Shown here piece after piece: positions 36,401-46,006 of a stretch of 60,000 nucleotides of DNA. The stretch covers positions 53,228,046-53,288,045 of the forward strand of contig NC_088302.1 of assembly GCF_032854445.1 (NCBI RefSeq), written 5' to 3'. Position numbers and translations under genes: made by a program. A model generated the notes under the pieces. It saw only the letters and a list, made by a program, of their open reading frames with translations. It was not told where the DNA came from and did not search any database. The stretch is from Liolophura sinensis (taxonomy: Eukaryota; Mollusca; Polyplacophora; Chitonida; Chitonidae). How positions within the stretch are numbered: position 1 is the first letter of the stretch; each line of letters opens with the position of its first letter.

Positions 36401-39400
36401 TAACTCACTAGTTTTGGCTTTAAACAAGAATTTACACAACATACAAGCTTTTGGGGAGAAAATTATATGTTGACAACACACCAAATATCCAGATGACTCC
36501 GATAGTTTCCAGAAGAGCAATTAAACTGAGAGCCACTGGCGAGGCATACCAGTCCACAATCTGTAGTAAGTACATTCCTCCCTGCAACAACAACAACTTA
36601 TAATTATGAACTGCACAGCCTACACATCATAATAAGACTGAGTTACAATACACACAATGCTGAAGGGCTGATAAATTAAATGATTAGAGTTGTCCCTTAC
36701 AACAATTAAGTCATTAGGACAGACTCTGGTTGCTGTAATACAATCTATACTCCATTAGGAAATGCCGCATCACTAAAAAAGCTGCCTGAAGATGTCCATC
36801 AACAGTACACCCAAGGACTATTTATTTATTCTGAATTGGCATGAAGATCTGATATTTATTCACACTTTGTCATATCACCTCACAGAGCAAAGACATCAAA
36901 TGATGACGAGTAAAACCTAGCTTACCCGTGTAACAAACATGATGTTGAGTGAGAAGGCGATAATTGTGAGGCCAAGCGTGGAGAGGGTCTTTCTTTTTCC
37001 AAGAGTGTTAGGGAAGCTGTCAAATAATCCACTGCACAACGTCTTGAATGTTCCAAACTAAAACACAAAAAACACACCGATTCCAGTCACACAAACTTGC
37101 ACTACATTTTGTAAATATAGTTAAGTACATTTTAAGTCTACAGATGACATTTCTACACAGACAGTCCTAATATCACACGACAAAACCACACCTGTGTCTA
37201 CTTTTTCTCAAAATCTGATCCAAAGATACATGCATACTCATTAATATATAATGTAAACCTGAACATTACATCCAAAGAGCAGTTTGATAAGAATTACAAA
37301 CTAAAAGAAAACTTGTATACTGAAAAACTTTCAGTCTTGGTAGACTACATGCAGATGATAATATTGATTTATGTAGACAGTGTGAGAGTTCTACTAACCT
37401 GAGTATCAACTCCCAGGAAGAGAATAACCAGGAAGAAGAGCACGGCCCACAGCTGTGAGATGGGAAGCTTCGTCACAATGTTAGGATAGGTCACAAAAGC
37501 CAAGCCGGGACCTGAAAAAGGAACCTTAGTCGTGTGAATGATGTGCACACCATCTTACAGGCAAATGTTTATACTTTTTTGACAATGAGGTTTATTTGTG
37601 GACGTAATTAGAGTGCACAGTCAGGTGCTGATAGGCTACATAGAAAACACTTCAGCTGAATATTAGAGTGGGCCCCAAAGATGCTCACAAGCATGAATGA
37701 TCAAAGCTTAACACCAGTAACACTGCAACCACATCGTGGCTGTCAAGAACACTGTCAAAGACTATACTTCATACAATGTAGCTCGATCAGCTCCTGATCT
37801 GGCAACTCCCAACGTTCTGTGGAATCCACAAGTCAACACAAAAAATGACTGGCTCTACAGATAACTGATTATTTTACATTTAGACTACACATGCATACAT
37901 CAGCAAAATTGGGTACACTGTAAATATTCTTCTCTTGGATGTAGTATCAGATGCAAGCTATTAACCTATAGAGAGTTAAGGCGATCACTCACCAGAATCT
38001 GTCACCTCCGACACAGGTCGTCCAGTTACAAAGGCCATGTAGCCAAGCACGGAGAAGATCACAAATCCGCAGAACAAAGAGGTCACACCATCAGCCACGC
38101 TCACCACAACAGCATCCCTGTCAACACAACCACAACGACCATTCTACATTACCACCAGGTTTACAGCCTAAAACACTTGATTTATCAGAAAATCTTGTGA
38201 ACTGACTCATCTTCATTAATGTACAGAGTAGGTGTACAGTTTCTGGTTGGTATATATATATATATATATATATCGGGTGGGCATAAATAAATGGGCCGTA
38301 CTTTGACACTCAATATCTCTGAAACCCTCTTATGTCAGCTTCTAAAAATTTACACACTCAAAAGACCAAATTTCAATTCACCCTTTAAGATTTTTGTTCA
38401 TGGGACCAAAATCAAAATAGAGTCAAAAACGCATGTTCCAGACATCTCAAAATGATGTTCTACCTTGTATTACTTGAAAAGGTTATCAATTGGTCCTCCA
38501 TCTTCTCGGCACACAGCGCACAAATGTTTCTTCCATGAATTGAGTTCCGAATCTCCTTAAGAGTCATTTTTTTCCAGCAGTCCTTGATGCGTGTCACACA
38601 GGTGCAACGCGCGCTCTACTCATGACACCGGACAGGCGACGCAAAGTGGGTCAATGGAACGTGCGTTTTTGAGGCTATGTTCTCATTTTAACCTTGTGTA
38701 CATACTACTCAAGCTATGACCTTGAAAATTGGTCAGTACATTAACAAAAGCATGCCATTTGAATGCCTAAAGTTTGAAAGGGTTTGAAAAAAGGATAATG
38801 GAGCAATGAAGCATCAAAGTACAGCCCATTTTTTTATGCCCGCCAGAAATATACTAGAAATTGATGAAGACATTTTTAGATGTGCTAGTATTGGGAAGAC
38901 TTCTTTCGCACATATGAATTAAATTCTTCCTTATGCGTACTGCAGGGCTATTTACACTTTGAAAACACTATTACCAATCATAATCATCAAGCGACCATTC
39001 TTATCCGACTTCCCTAACCGATTTTTTTTTTTTTTATTGCCCAAGACAGTTGTTATGAAAGAAGTTTTTGGCTTACCCAAGACAGTTGTCATGGAAGGAG
39101 TTATAACTACAGCAGCTGCTATGTGGGGAGTTTTTATACTACGACAACTGTTATGGAAGATGTTTTTATACTTACTTACGACAGTTGCTATGGAAGGTGT
39201 TAAGACCTTTTTTATTTTCGGAATTTTAAAAGTTACCTGTGGCAGTTGTTTTGGAAGGTGTTTTTAGGCTTACCTCAGACAGTTGTTATGGAAGGAGTTG
39301 TAGCTGGACATGGTGATGAGAGCTCCCCAGCCTGGACCCAGAGAATAAAACACCTGTAGATAGGCCTCTAACCACACCTAAGTGATTATGAGCCAAAAAA

Positions 39401-42400
39401 AAAAAACACAAGCCATTCATTAATTCAGATTTCCTTATCTTGCATGGCGGCAATTGATGCCTAACTTGGCTTACTTCTTTCCTATGGAAGATTTCGGGCC
39501 TTTTAAACGACTATTTTTTTTTCCAAAGTTTACAAAAATATTTATATATCTACAGATTAAACAATTATTGTAAAATATCTTACTGCTTGATATTTACATC
39601 CCCAAAAATAGTTATACCCAATTTAAACACTACACATTTTGTTTTTCAAACACAATCTATAATGCCCAAGGCTCGCAACTCTTCCATATTAAAAAGCTAA
39701 CACCATTCTGAAAGTCTAAAGTTAGAGGATTATGACATGGGTAAAACAAGAAGTGGATGCCCTGCAACCTGAATATTTTTCCCAACAACTTACAAATACG
39801 AAGAAAAGCCACTGATTTCAAACAGAATAGATTATGTCTTGTTTCATAGTGCATCTGGCATCCACTCCTTACAAGAAAATGGAACAAGCATTGTACAATT
39901 TATATACACACTCTGTTCATAGCCAGCTAAAAGAACATTCACTTTGTGTATGAGTGATGATGAATATGATGTGGAAGACAACAGTACTTCAAATGGACAG
40001 TTACAGAATTTCCATCACCAGGTGTTACAACATGTAGATCATTTAAGATCGATATGCTCAAAGTTATAAACACAGTCGCACAAAATATCACACTCCCTGC
40101 CAGAAAGTTTTTAAAATTGTGAGGGAGATCAAACACAGCACGAATCCAGTCAAAATTTCTCACTGCTACTGCTTCCACATCACATGATGAGGCAACGCTG
40201 TTATCAAACTAGTAATTGTTGGCACCTTTTTACACATTGATTGGACATACTATTTTTGTGTTGTTCTGAAACGCTGCAATCCTCCTGGGCAGCTTGGAGT
40301 TTACAAAAGGCTATACATCCTAGTGTGCCTAAACCACCCCAGCCTGCGCAGGACGGTGAGCCTCATGCTCCGTTAACACAGGGAAGTATCTCCCAGTGAC
40401 TGATAACACACTCCTAGCTCTAGTCCATTCCCAGACAACAAATTCCTCACTGGGGTAAGGCTGTTCTGCACCAAATCCTAGATCCAGGAAAGGTTGAACA
40501 CTGAAAATTGTCACAGCGTTGCCCCCTTGTTCAATGGTAATGATATACAATGGGTCTTCAGGGTGCAGTCCCTGGACAAAATCAACAGCAATGAAATACT
40601 ATGTCAAGAAAAAGCTGGTCGCCACAACTTGGGGGAAAAAAAAATTTCTCATTTCCTTTTTGAAAAATAAAAAAATTGATTCCTTTTTTGTTATCGAGTC
40701 CAGATTTGAAAGTTCGTGAAATTGAGTATATATATACATAAAAAAAAAAAATTAAAAAAAAATTTCTGTACATCAGCCAGAAAAGTAACATGCAGCTGAT
40801 TGAAACGCACAAAAATGATGCTTTTCTTGTTTTTCTTCATTACATGAAAAGTTATTCTAATATCGATAGAGAACGGGGAAATCGCTTAAGAGAAAGCCAA
40901 GCAAAAGGGAAATGACTATCTAAAGAAACTGGGATTTGAAGAGAGATGACTGTGGCCAGCATTGGGCCTGCTTTAAGGTCAGATGGCGAGCCAGCTGATT
41001 TAGACCCTTTCCCAGCTTCCAGTGTGTAATGTAGCCTGAATACATGTAGGAATCACATACCTTCCTTCAACCTGTCATCTTCAGGGGTCGAATTAACACA
41101 GTAAGGTAGCTGGCAGACACTTCGACCTCCTCCACACAAAATGTATAGCCCAAGGAAGTTACACATGAGATCAAGACTTCGAGTTTCACAATAACATAAG
41201 GGTGGTAGCAAAATGGAAGGATATCCCACTTCATACTTGTTTAAATATGTTCATTCTTTAATTTCCAATTTTCATATATTTTGAACGAAAATCTTCAAGG
41301 CAAGTACAGCAAAACAGCCCAAATAACCTACACCTGACAAAGTTTCTAAAAATTAACTTTATATATCCCAAAGAGTAAAATATGACATTAACTTCAATAA
41401 AGAAAATGGGATACCCTGTTCTAGTGCCAACCACAATAAATGAGTTTACTTTCCGAAAGATTTAAATAGAATTTAGATTTAAAGTTTTAGTGATCAGTTT
41501 GAAAAACATGGGAAGGTTAAGAACTGGAGTTTGTGAAATTTGACACTTTACTGTCTCGAAGCCCATCACCTCCATGAGGAAGTCTAGAGCTGTATCTATT
41601 CCCCCCAAGAATAAAATTAAATCATATTACATAAAGTATCAACATGAAATAAGATACATTCAGACAAAACCATGACCATCATTACTTGTGTAGCGAGCAG
41701 AGGTTTTCTTGAGAACATTGCCAAAATCATGCTCTTACACAAAAATCATGGTAGGCAGTAAATCTGGTCATGGACTCTTGAGAGACATTCTCTTCAGTGG
41801 TTTCGAATTTTTGAGCTTAAAATTTTTATTTCTTTTTAAATAACTGATGATTTAGATTTGGTAAATGGTTTGGAGTGCATGAAGATTGAAATGGATGGCA
41901 ATAAATTAATAGAGTCACAGTCTATTAGTACTGAGGTCAATGTATCAGATGTAATGTTAGTGGAACTCTACAATTCAAGGTTAATCACAAAAACTGGAAA
42001 CCCGAAACCAACAGCTTTTTGCATCAGGTATTCATGTCTGATGCAAACATCTCTCAAGTGCACCCAACATGTCAAAGTGTTCCATCATCCCTATTGATTA
42101 TGGATACTGCCCTTGTTTGGACCGCTAAGAATGTGTCTAGAAACAAATGCTAGCATCAGTTGCACCATTTGAATGATTTTATATGCTGTAACAGTAAAAA
42201 TGCATTGAAGCAAATGACAGATCTTAGATTTCACATCTTAAAAAATATAAATTATAAAATGTTGAGATAATTTATTTACTTTTCGAAAAACAGACTGTTT
42301 GAAAAAATTGACATCTTTGCAATGAATGCTAGACTTCATTTTGATTTGTGCTTTTTCGTGTTGGATGATCCACTAAACTCAATTATTGGCAACAACATCG

Positions 42401-45400
42401 CCCGTCAGCTGACAAATCGAGCAGAATTTTGATTTAGCCTGGAATCCTTTTATTTCCGATTGCAAATAATTTCTAAAACTTTCCGTTGCCTTTGTTGTAC
42501 AGTGTCTGAGAAAGTACCACAAAACCATCTCCAGCAGATGGTAACAAATAACAACCTTTTGGCCTCTAAGCCTGTCATACAGTACGACCAGAAGGGCAAG
42601 CGGGTGCCAGATTCATGCTAACTCATGTGTGTCACTCATACACTCTCCTGCTACACATTAAATAAACCTTTTAACTCTCTGGCACCCGCTTTCTCCAGCC
42701 TAGACAGCTTGGCACCCCATCAACACATCCCAAACGTTACCTGCTTAGCGTCCGGAGACCTTCCGCTTTCCCTCCATGCATAAATCTAATATCAGACACT
42801 GGCAACGTAAAGCCGAAAGTAAAAGGATGCCTGACAAACAATTTCCACAATTTACAGTGGCCATCAAATTCATGATCTCTACTTCATTTTTGCACAGAAT
42901 TATAAAATAATTGTTCAATTTCCTAAATTGCTACTACTGTTGAACATAAGGCCAAGTTTTCTAGAAATGCCAAAGACAAATCACCATTTTGGATTAAACC
43001 CACGATTGAGTTGTAGTGACCAAATGAATGTATCGTGCCATCAAGCCCAGTCTCTACTTCTCAATGCTGAGATAAGCAGAGATTTTAGATCATAAACACT
43101 GCCCACTTAATGCCGAAAGTTGATGGTCGATACATCATGCCATTGGCCAAACCAGGACAGTATCACTAAGAAACTGGGGACCAGACAGTTGAAGCTACCT
43201 GAAAACTGGCCAATTTTTCCCAGCGGGGAGTAATGAAATAGATTACTCCATCCACAGCACCGGGTAAAGTAGCTCCACGGATCAGCAAGATTGTGAGGAG
43301 CACATAGGGTGCAGTAGCAGTCACATAGGCCGCCTAGACAAAAGAACACAAAGCAACTTATATTAAAATGCATTCAAGTCAAAAAGTTCTCTTTGGTAAA
43401 GGACTGACTGAAGTTTATAAGCACTGAAAACTCCTCAAAGCAGAATGTGATGGACAACAAATCATTGTCCAAAGATCAGTTTCAAAATAACTTATGTATT
43501 TTCTGCATAAAAATCCCTAAGTAATTTAATCGTGAATCAATAGTTCTTATTTTCTCTAGCAATTTTGTAAAACACGATCACCATGTCACAATGCAGCTTT
43601 CGTAAATCAATCCACAAAATAAGATAAAGCCATTTCCTTTTTCACATCCACAGGGAATATATAAGAATAACCATAAAGGTAACAATGAGATTGAAGTTTA
43701 GCATGACTTACCGCTCCAGAGCTTTTGACACCTTTGCAAAGACAAAAGAAGACAAGAGTCCAGGCACAGAGTAGAGATACAGCCAACTGCCAGCGAACAC
43801 CACCAATGTTGTAGAACCCATCAGAAATGTCCAAGACGTTGTACCTGACGACAATACACAAAGTCTTAGTCACTGAATCCAGGAGATAAGTTTCATTAGA
43901 CATAGCTTACATCAAGTCATACATAAACTCAGATCTGAGAAAGTAGGTGAATCGTGGTTTGCCCACTCTTGATACATTCTAAGGATTCCACTAGTGAATT
44001 CACCTATGAAGTTTCACTGAATCTGGCTGAGTTGTTTCAGCAATACGATGTACGGAATCCAAATATAAATTTTGAACACACAAAAGTAGGTTAAGTCAGC
44101 AAAATATTGCCAAACGAAAGTTTATTTGCAAAATGTTGGGAAAATGTTTCGTTTATGATCTTGTTTCACATTAATTTTATATATCCATATATATGTATAA
44201 ATATATATATTTTCTTTTAGTTATCCATCACAACAGCCATAATTTGTAAAATAACTCAGCAATAAAAAATCTACTTACTGCCAAAACTCTTCTGTTGAAG
44301 TCATCGTCTTGCCGGTAAAGTTGCGCGTTTCTGCAACAGTGTTGTTCAGATACATTGAAGCATTGGTAAACATGGAATCATTCTTGCTGAGCAGGTCTTC
44401 TGTAATACAGTTCTCCGTGTTCCAGTCATTGTCACATGACCCCCATGGTAGCTCTGCCCTGAATGTCATGGCAATGTAGTACATGACCCAAGCCATGATG
44501 GTGTTGTTGTATAAGGCATAGATGGAGGTCAATACAGTACTGGCCAGTCCCAAGCCTATCAGACAAACAAAAAACAAACAGGACTGTTTACACATCATCT
44601 TCAGAAGTGTTTAACAACATGTTCAATTGGTGGTGAAAGACAGAAGATATTTATGTTCTAAAAGTGACACGTACTTCCAAGCCAGAAATTAAACAAAGCT
44701 TATCCAGCCAAAGGTCTCAGACATACATGTACATATTATTTACTTACCTCTTTTATTGTTGTTCAATGCCATACTCAAAAATTCAGTGAGTCATCACAAC
44801 ACAACGACAGAAAAATGTTCTACATAATAAGGATCTATCAATACATACGCCTTTACAGACTGATGTCAAAAATTTGATAAAAAAAATTCACAACCACTTG
44901 AAAAATTATGAACAGCCTATTCTATAGTCTCTACTCTGATTGGTTTTTGTACGCATTACATTCTCGATCAGTTTCTCATATTCACATTACCTTTAAACAA
45001 CGGACAGATTTTCCAGATCTGTAGAGGGCTGAGACTGAGATATTGACCCAGGGCAGCCTCCATGAAGAACATGGGGATCCCACAGATGAACAAAAACAGG
45101 AAATAAGGAATCAGAAATGCTCCTGAAACAGAAAGAGCATAAAACATAAGACAATACACCTACAAGAGTACACAGCGTACACTGATATAAAATCAATGTC
45201 ATGACTCACTTCAAATTAGGAAAGACAAACTTGTCAAAAAAAAAAAAAAAATTTACCCTATTTACATGATATCAATTAAACATCAATTGCTGAAATTAAA
45301 CAGCAGGAGATCAGTGCGTTAAATTGCAATACAGCTGGATGAACATTCACAAACCAAAACTACAATCTTGCCTCAATTACATGTAATTCAAAATCTACAA

Positions 45401-45972
45401 ATAAAAAGTTTACGTTCCACGTAGAAGTTATTCATTTTATAAAAGTTACAAATCGACTTAAGGGTAGAGAGTAAAAGGGAAAAAAAGGACAAAGAATTTC
45501 GGGTTACAAGGGCCTTACCGGCTAACGTCACATTTCAAAGGAACTGTGTAATAAAACTGCCCTATGATTTGCTATCAAACCGGATTTCACACCAGCTTCT
45601 CTTGATCACTTTGAAATTGTATTAAACCACAACGGCCACGGTAATTAGAACCCCGCTTGTGCAAAGACGAGAGATAACAAAAATGATTAATGGCTAACTA
45701 CGGGAAATTCACTGTGACACCACCAAGGCTTGCACGCCATGAGTCTTCCTATAACACATGTCATGTCAGCGTGGAGTACATGCCTTGGTTCCGCAAAGAT
45801 GCCGCGAATTTCCACTCAGCTCGTACTAACCTCCGCCATTCCTCATACACATGTAAGGGAAGCGCCAGATGCAGCCCATTCCCACCACATAGCCAATACT
45901 GGACAGCACAAACTCGATACTCCGGCCCCATTGTCCGCGATTAGCATCCGGTATCCTCAGCGTCCCCGTCAT
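33271..45972 (-). CDS. SLC6-family Na+/Cl- dependent transporter, 13 coding exons, 628 aa
   Basis: Complete transporter of the SLC6 (neurotransmitter:sodium symporter) family: 12 membrane segments, LeuT fold, plasma-membrane cotransport of amines or amino acids. Exons, transcript order: 45972-45831, 45122-44991, 44555-44279, 43844-43712, 43333-43199, 39377-39274, 38117-37993, 37511-37399, 37057-36926, 36581-36482, 36182-36073, 35545-35378, 33486-33271. They total 1887 nt with every intron phase matching and end at TAA. Gly rather than Asp after the TM1 G-Y-V-V suggests an amino-acid-type rather than monoamine substrate. Several ion- and substrate-site residues are unusual (Cys in TM1, Asn in TM3, Asp in TM7). 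The start ATG at 45972 follows an in-frame TGA and is provisional, because an out-of-frame N-terminal peptide lies just upstream. Subfamily is not resolved. Confidence 0.97.
33487..35377. other. SLC6 intron 12 (1.9 kb)
   Basis: Nothing recognised; the 91-codon plus-strand ORF at 34275-34550 lacks family features. Confidence 0.6.
35378..36581 (-). CDS. SLC6 exons 10-12: TM10, TM11, TM12
   Basis: Exon 10 (36581-36482) encodes [20 protein letters not shown] and ends VIWIF; exon 11 (36182-36073) encodes the loop [11 protein letters not shown] and TM11 [16 protein letters not shown]; exon 12 (35545-35378) encodes [20 protein letters not shown] and the helix end MIWQVVK. Phases 0, 1 and 0 match. 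About 20-bp AACACAATATAGTCCCC repeats follow exon 11's acceptor (36200-36296). Confidence 0.96.
36926..37511 (-). CDS. SLC6 exons 8-9: EL4/TM8 and TM9
   Basis: Exon 8 (37511-37399) encodes [17 protein letters not shown] and the TM8 end LFLGVDTQ, where the Na2 motif is usually L-G-L-D-S-Q: Leu and Asp are kept, Ser is Thr. Exon 9 (37057-36926) encodes the intracellular loop [14 protein letters not shown] and TM9. Confidence 0.97.
37993..38117 (-). CDS. SLC6 exon 7: TM7
   Basis: Encodes [20 protein letters not shown] then [12 protein letters not shown]. The family has Asn at the position of Asp in VADGVTS (38090-38092); the chloride-site Ser (T-S) is kept. Phases 2 in and 1 out match neighbours. 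Confidence 0.97.
38251..38272 (+). repeat. (TA)n microsatellite
   Basis: About 22 bp of TA adjoining the left terminal repeat of the inverted-repeat element. Confidence 0.95.
38272..38849. mobile_element. Inverted-repeat element, mariner/Tc1-like remnant
   Basis: Terminal inverted repeats of about 35 bp: left GGGTGGGCATAAATAAATGG then GCCGTACTTTGAC; right end, reverse-complemented, GGCGGGCATAAAAAAATGGG then CTGTACTTTGAT. It is flanked by TA-rich DNA (left side (TA)n). On the minus strand the interior contains a decayed reading frame with [18 protein letters not shown], which resembles the C-terminal end of a mariner-type transposase. At about 580 bp it is an internally deleted, non-autonomous copy inside SLC6 intron 6. 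Family assignment is tentative. Confidence 0.7.
39036..39300 (-). repeat. Tandem copies of the SLC6 exon-6 end and splice donor
   Basis: On the plus strand the real exon end reads CTTACCTCAGACAGTTGTTA + TGGAAGGAG. Related blocks start at about 39232, 39171, 39136, 39105, 39071 and 39036 (CAGTTGT(C/T)ATGGAAGG core). Spacing is 33-36 bp apart from one 28-bp AT-rich insertion. On the minus strand several copies keep a GT donor (GTAAGTAAGT at 39171-39180, GTAAGCC near 39071, GTAAC near 39232). Confidence 0.85.
39274..39377 (-). CDS. SLC6 exon 6: TM6
   Basis: Acceptor AATCACTTAG; encodes [20 protein letters not shown] then [15 protein letters not shown]. The Gln and Ser of the chloride site (L-Q-V-F-Y-S) are conserved. 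Donor GAG/gtaagc follows an in-frame pattern in which read-through would hit TAA at once. Six decayed copies of this exon end and donor lie immediately downstream. Confidence 0.96.
39378..43198. other. SLC6 intron 5 (3.8 kb)
   Basis: The longest intron of the gene. Apart from the unrecognised exon (40329-40571) it is AT-rich with A and T runs. A short block at 41061-41135 has an open frame and a donor-like end but its phase does not fit the 40571 exon. Confidence 0.6.
40329..40571 (-). CDS. Unrecognised terminal exon inside SLC6 intron 5
   Basis: Good acceptor (TTGATTTTGTCCAG) at 40572 followed by 80 codons and TAG. The protein is convincingly gene-like ([43 protein letters not shown]). It has no ATG near the acceptor, so it would be the last exon of a transcript starting upstream. 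It is not part of the SLC6 product, whose exons 5 and 6 join in phase across it. I do not recognise the family. It could be a nested gene, a retro-copy fragment or an alternative SLC6 3' end. Confidence 0.45.
   Translation of the reverse strand, partial: GLHPEDPLYIITIEQGGNAVTIFSVQPFLDLGFGAEQPYPSEEFVVWEWTRARSVLSVTGRYFPVLTEHEAHRPAQAGVV
43199..43844 (-). CDS. SLC6 exons 4-5: TM4, TM5 and EL3
   Basis: Exon 4 (43844-43712) encodes [20 protein letters not shown] and the TM4 segment ending CKGVKSSGA. Exon 5 (43333-43199) encodes [20 protein letters not shown] and [11 protein letters not shown], matching the K-S-S-G-K...Y-x-T-A-x-x-P-Y-x-x-L-x-x-L-x-x-R-G-x-T-L-P-G-A family signature. Confidence 0.97.
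44279..44555 (-). CDS. SLC6 exon 3: TM3 and glycosylated loop EL2
   Basis: Phase 1 in, phase 2 out. Encodes [15 protein letters not shown] then [12 protein letters not shown]; the second Tyr of the usual Y-Y is Asn (44506-44508). EL2 has the conserved disulphide pair C-x8-C ([14 protein letters not shown]) and four N-glycosylation sequons (NDS, NAS, NNT, NFT), and ends EEFW before the join. Confidence 0.97.
44991..45972 (-). CDS. SLC6 exons 1-2: TM1 and TM2
   Basis: Exon 1 (45972-45831) encodes [20 protein letters not shown], then [11 protein letters not shown] and MRNGG; the family consensus is G-L-G-N-(V/I)-W-R-F-P-Y, so Asn is replaced by Cys at 45871-45873. Exon 2 (45122-44991) joins in phase 1 and encodes [20 protein letters not shown] and [13 protein letters not shown]. 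The TM2 Tyr of the chloride site (LIPY) is kept. Confidence 0.96.
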
Positions 45973-46006
45973 CTTTGTGGTCGATCTTCCTCAGCAAGTC
46001 TGTAAT
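45973..46006 (-). other. 5' part of SLC6 exon 1 (UTR, or coding if a frame break is corrected)
   Basis: A good acceptor (TCTTTTCTGTTTAG) precedes exon sequence at 46006, so at least one more 5' exon must lie upstream. In the frame starting ATTACAGAC this segment encodes [15 protein letters not shown], an acidic peptide typical of SLC6 N-termini, but the frame is one base off from TM1. Confidence 0.65.

Noticed and set aside
41061-41135. Possible upstream partner of the exon at 40329-40571
   Set aside because: Its open frame ends in phase 1, whereas the 40571 acceptor needs phase 0; two short similar-looking pieces are not enough.
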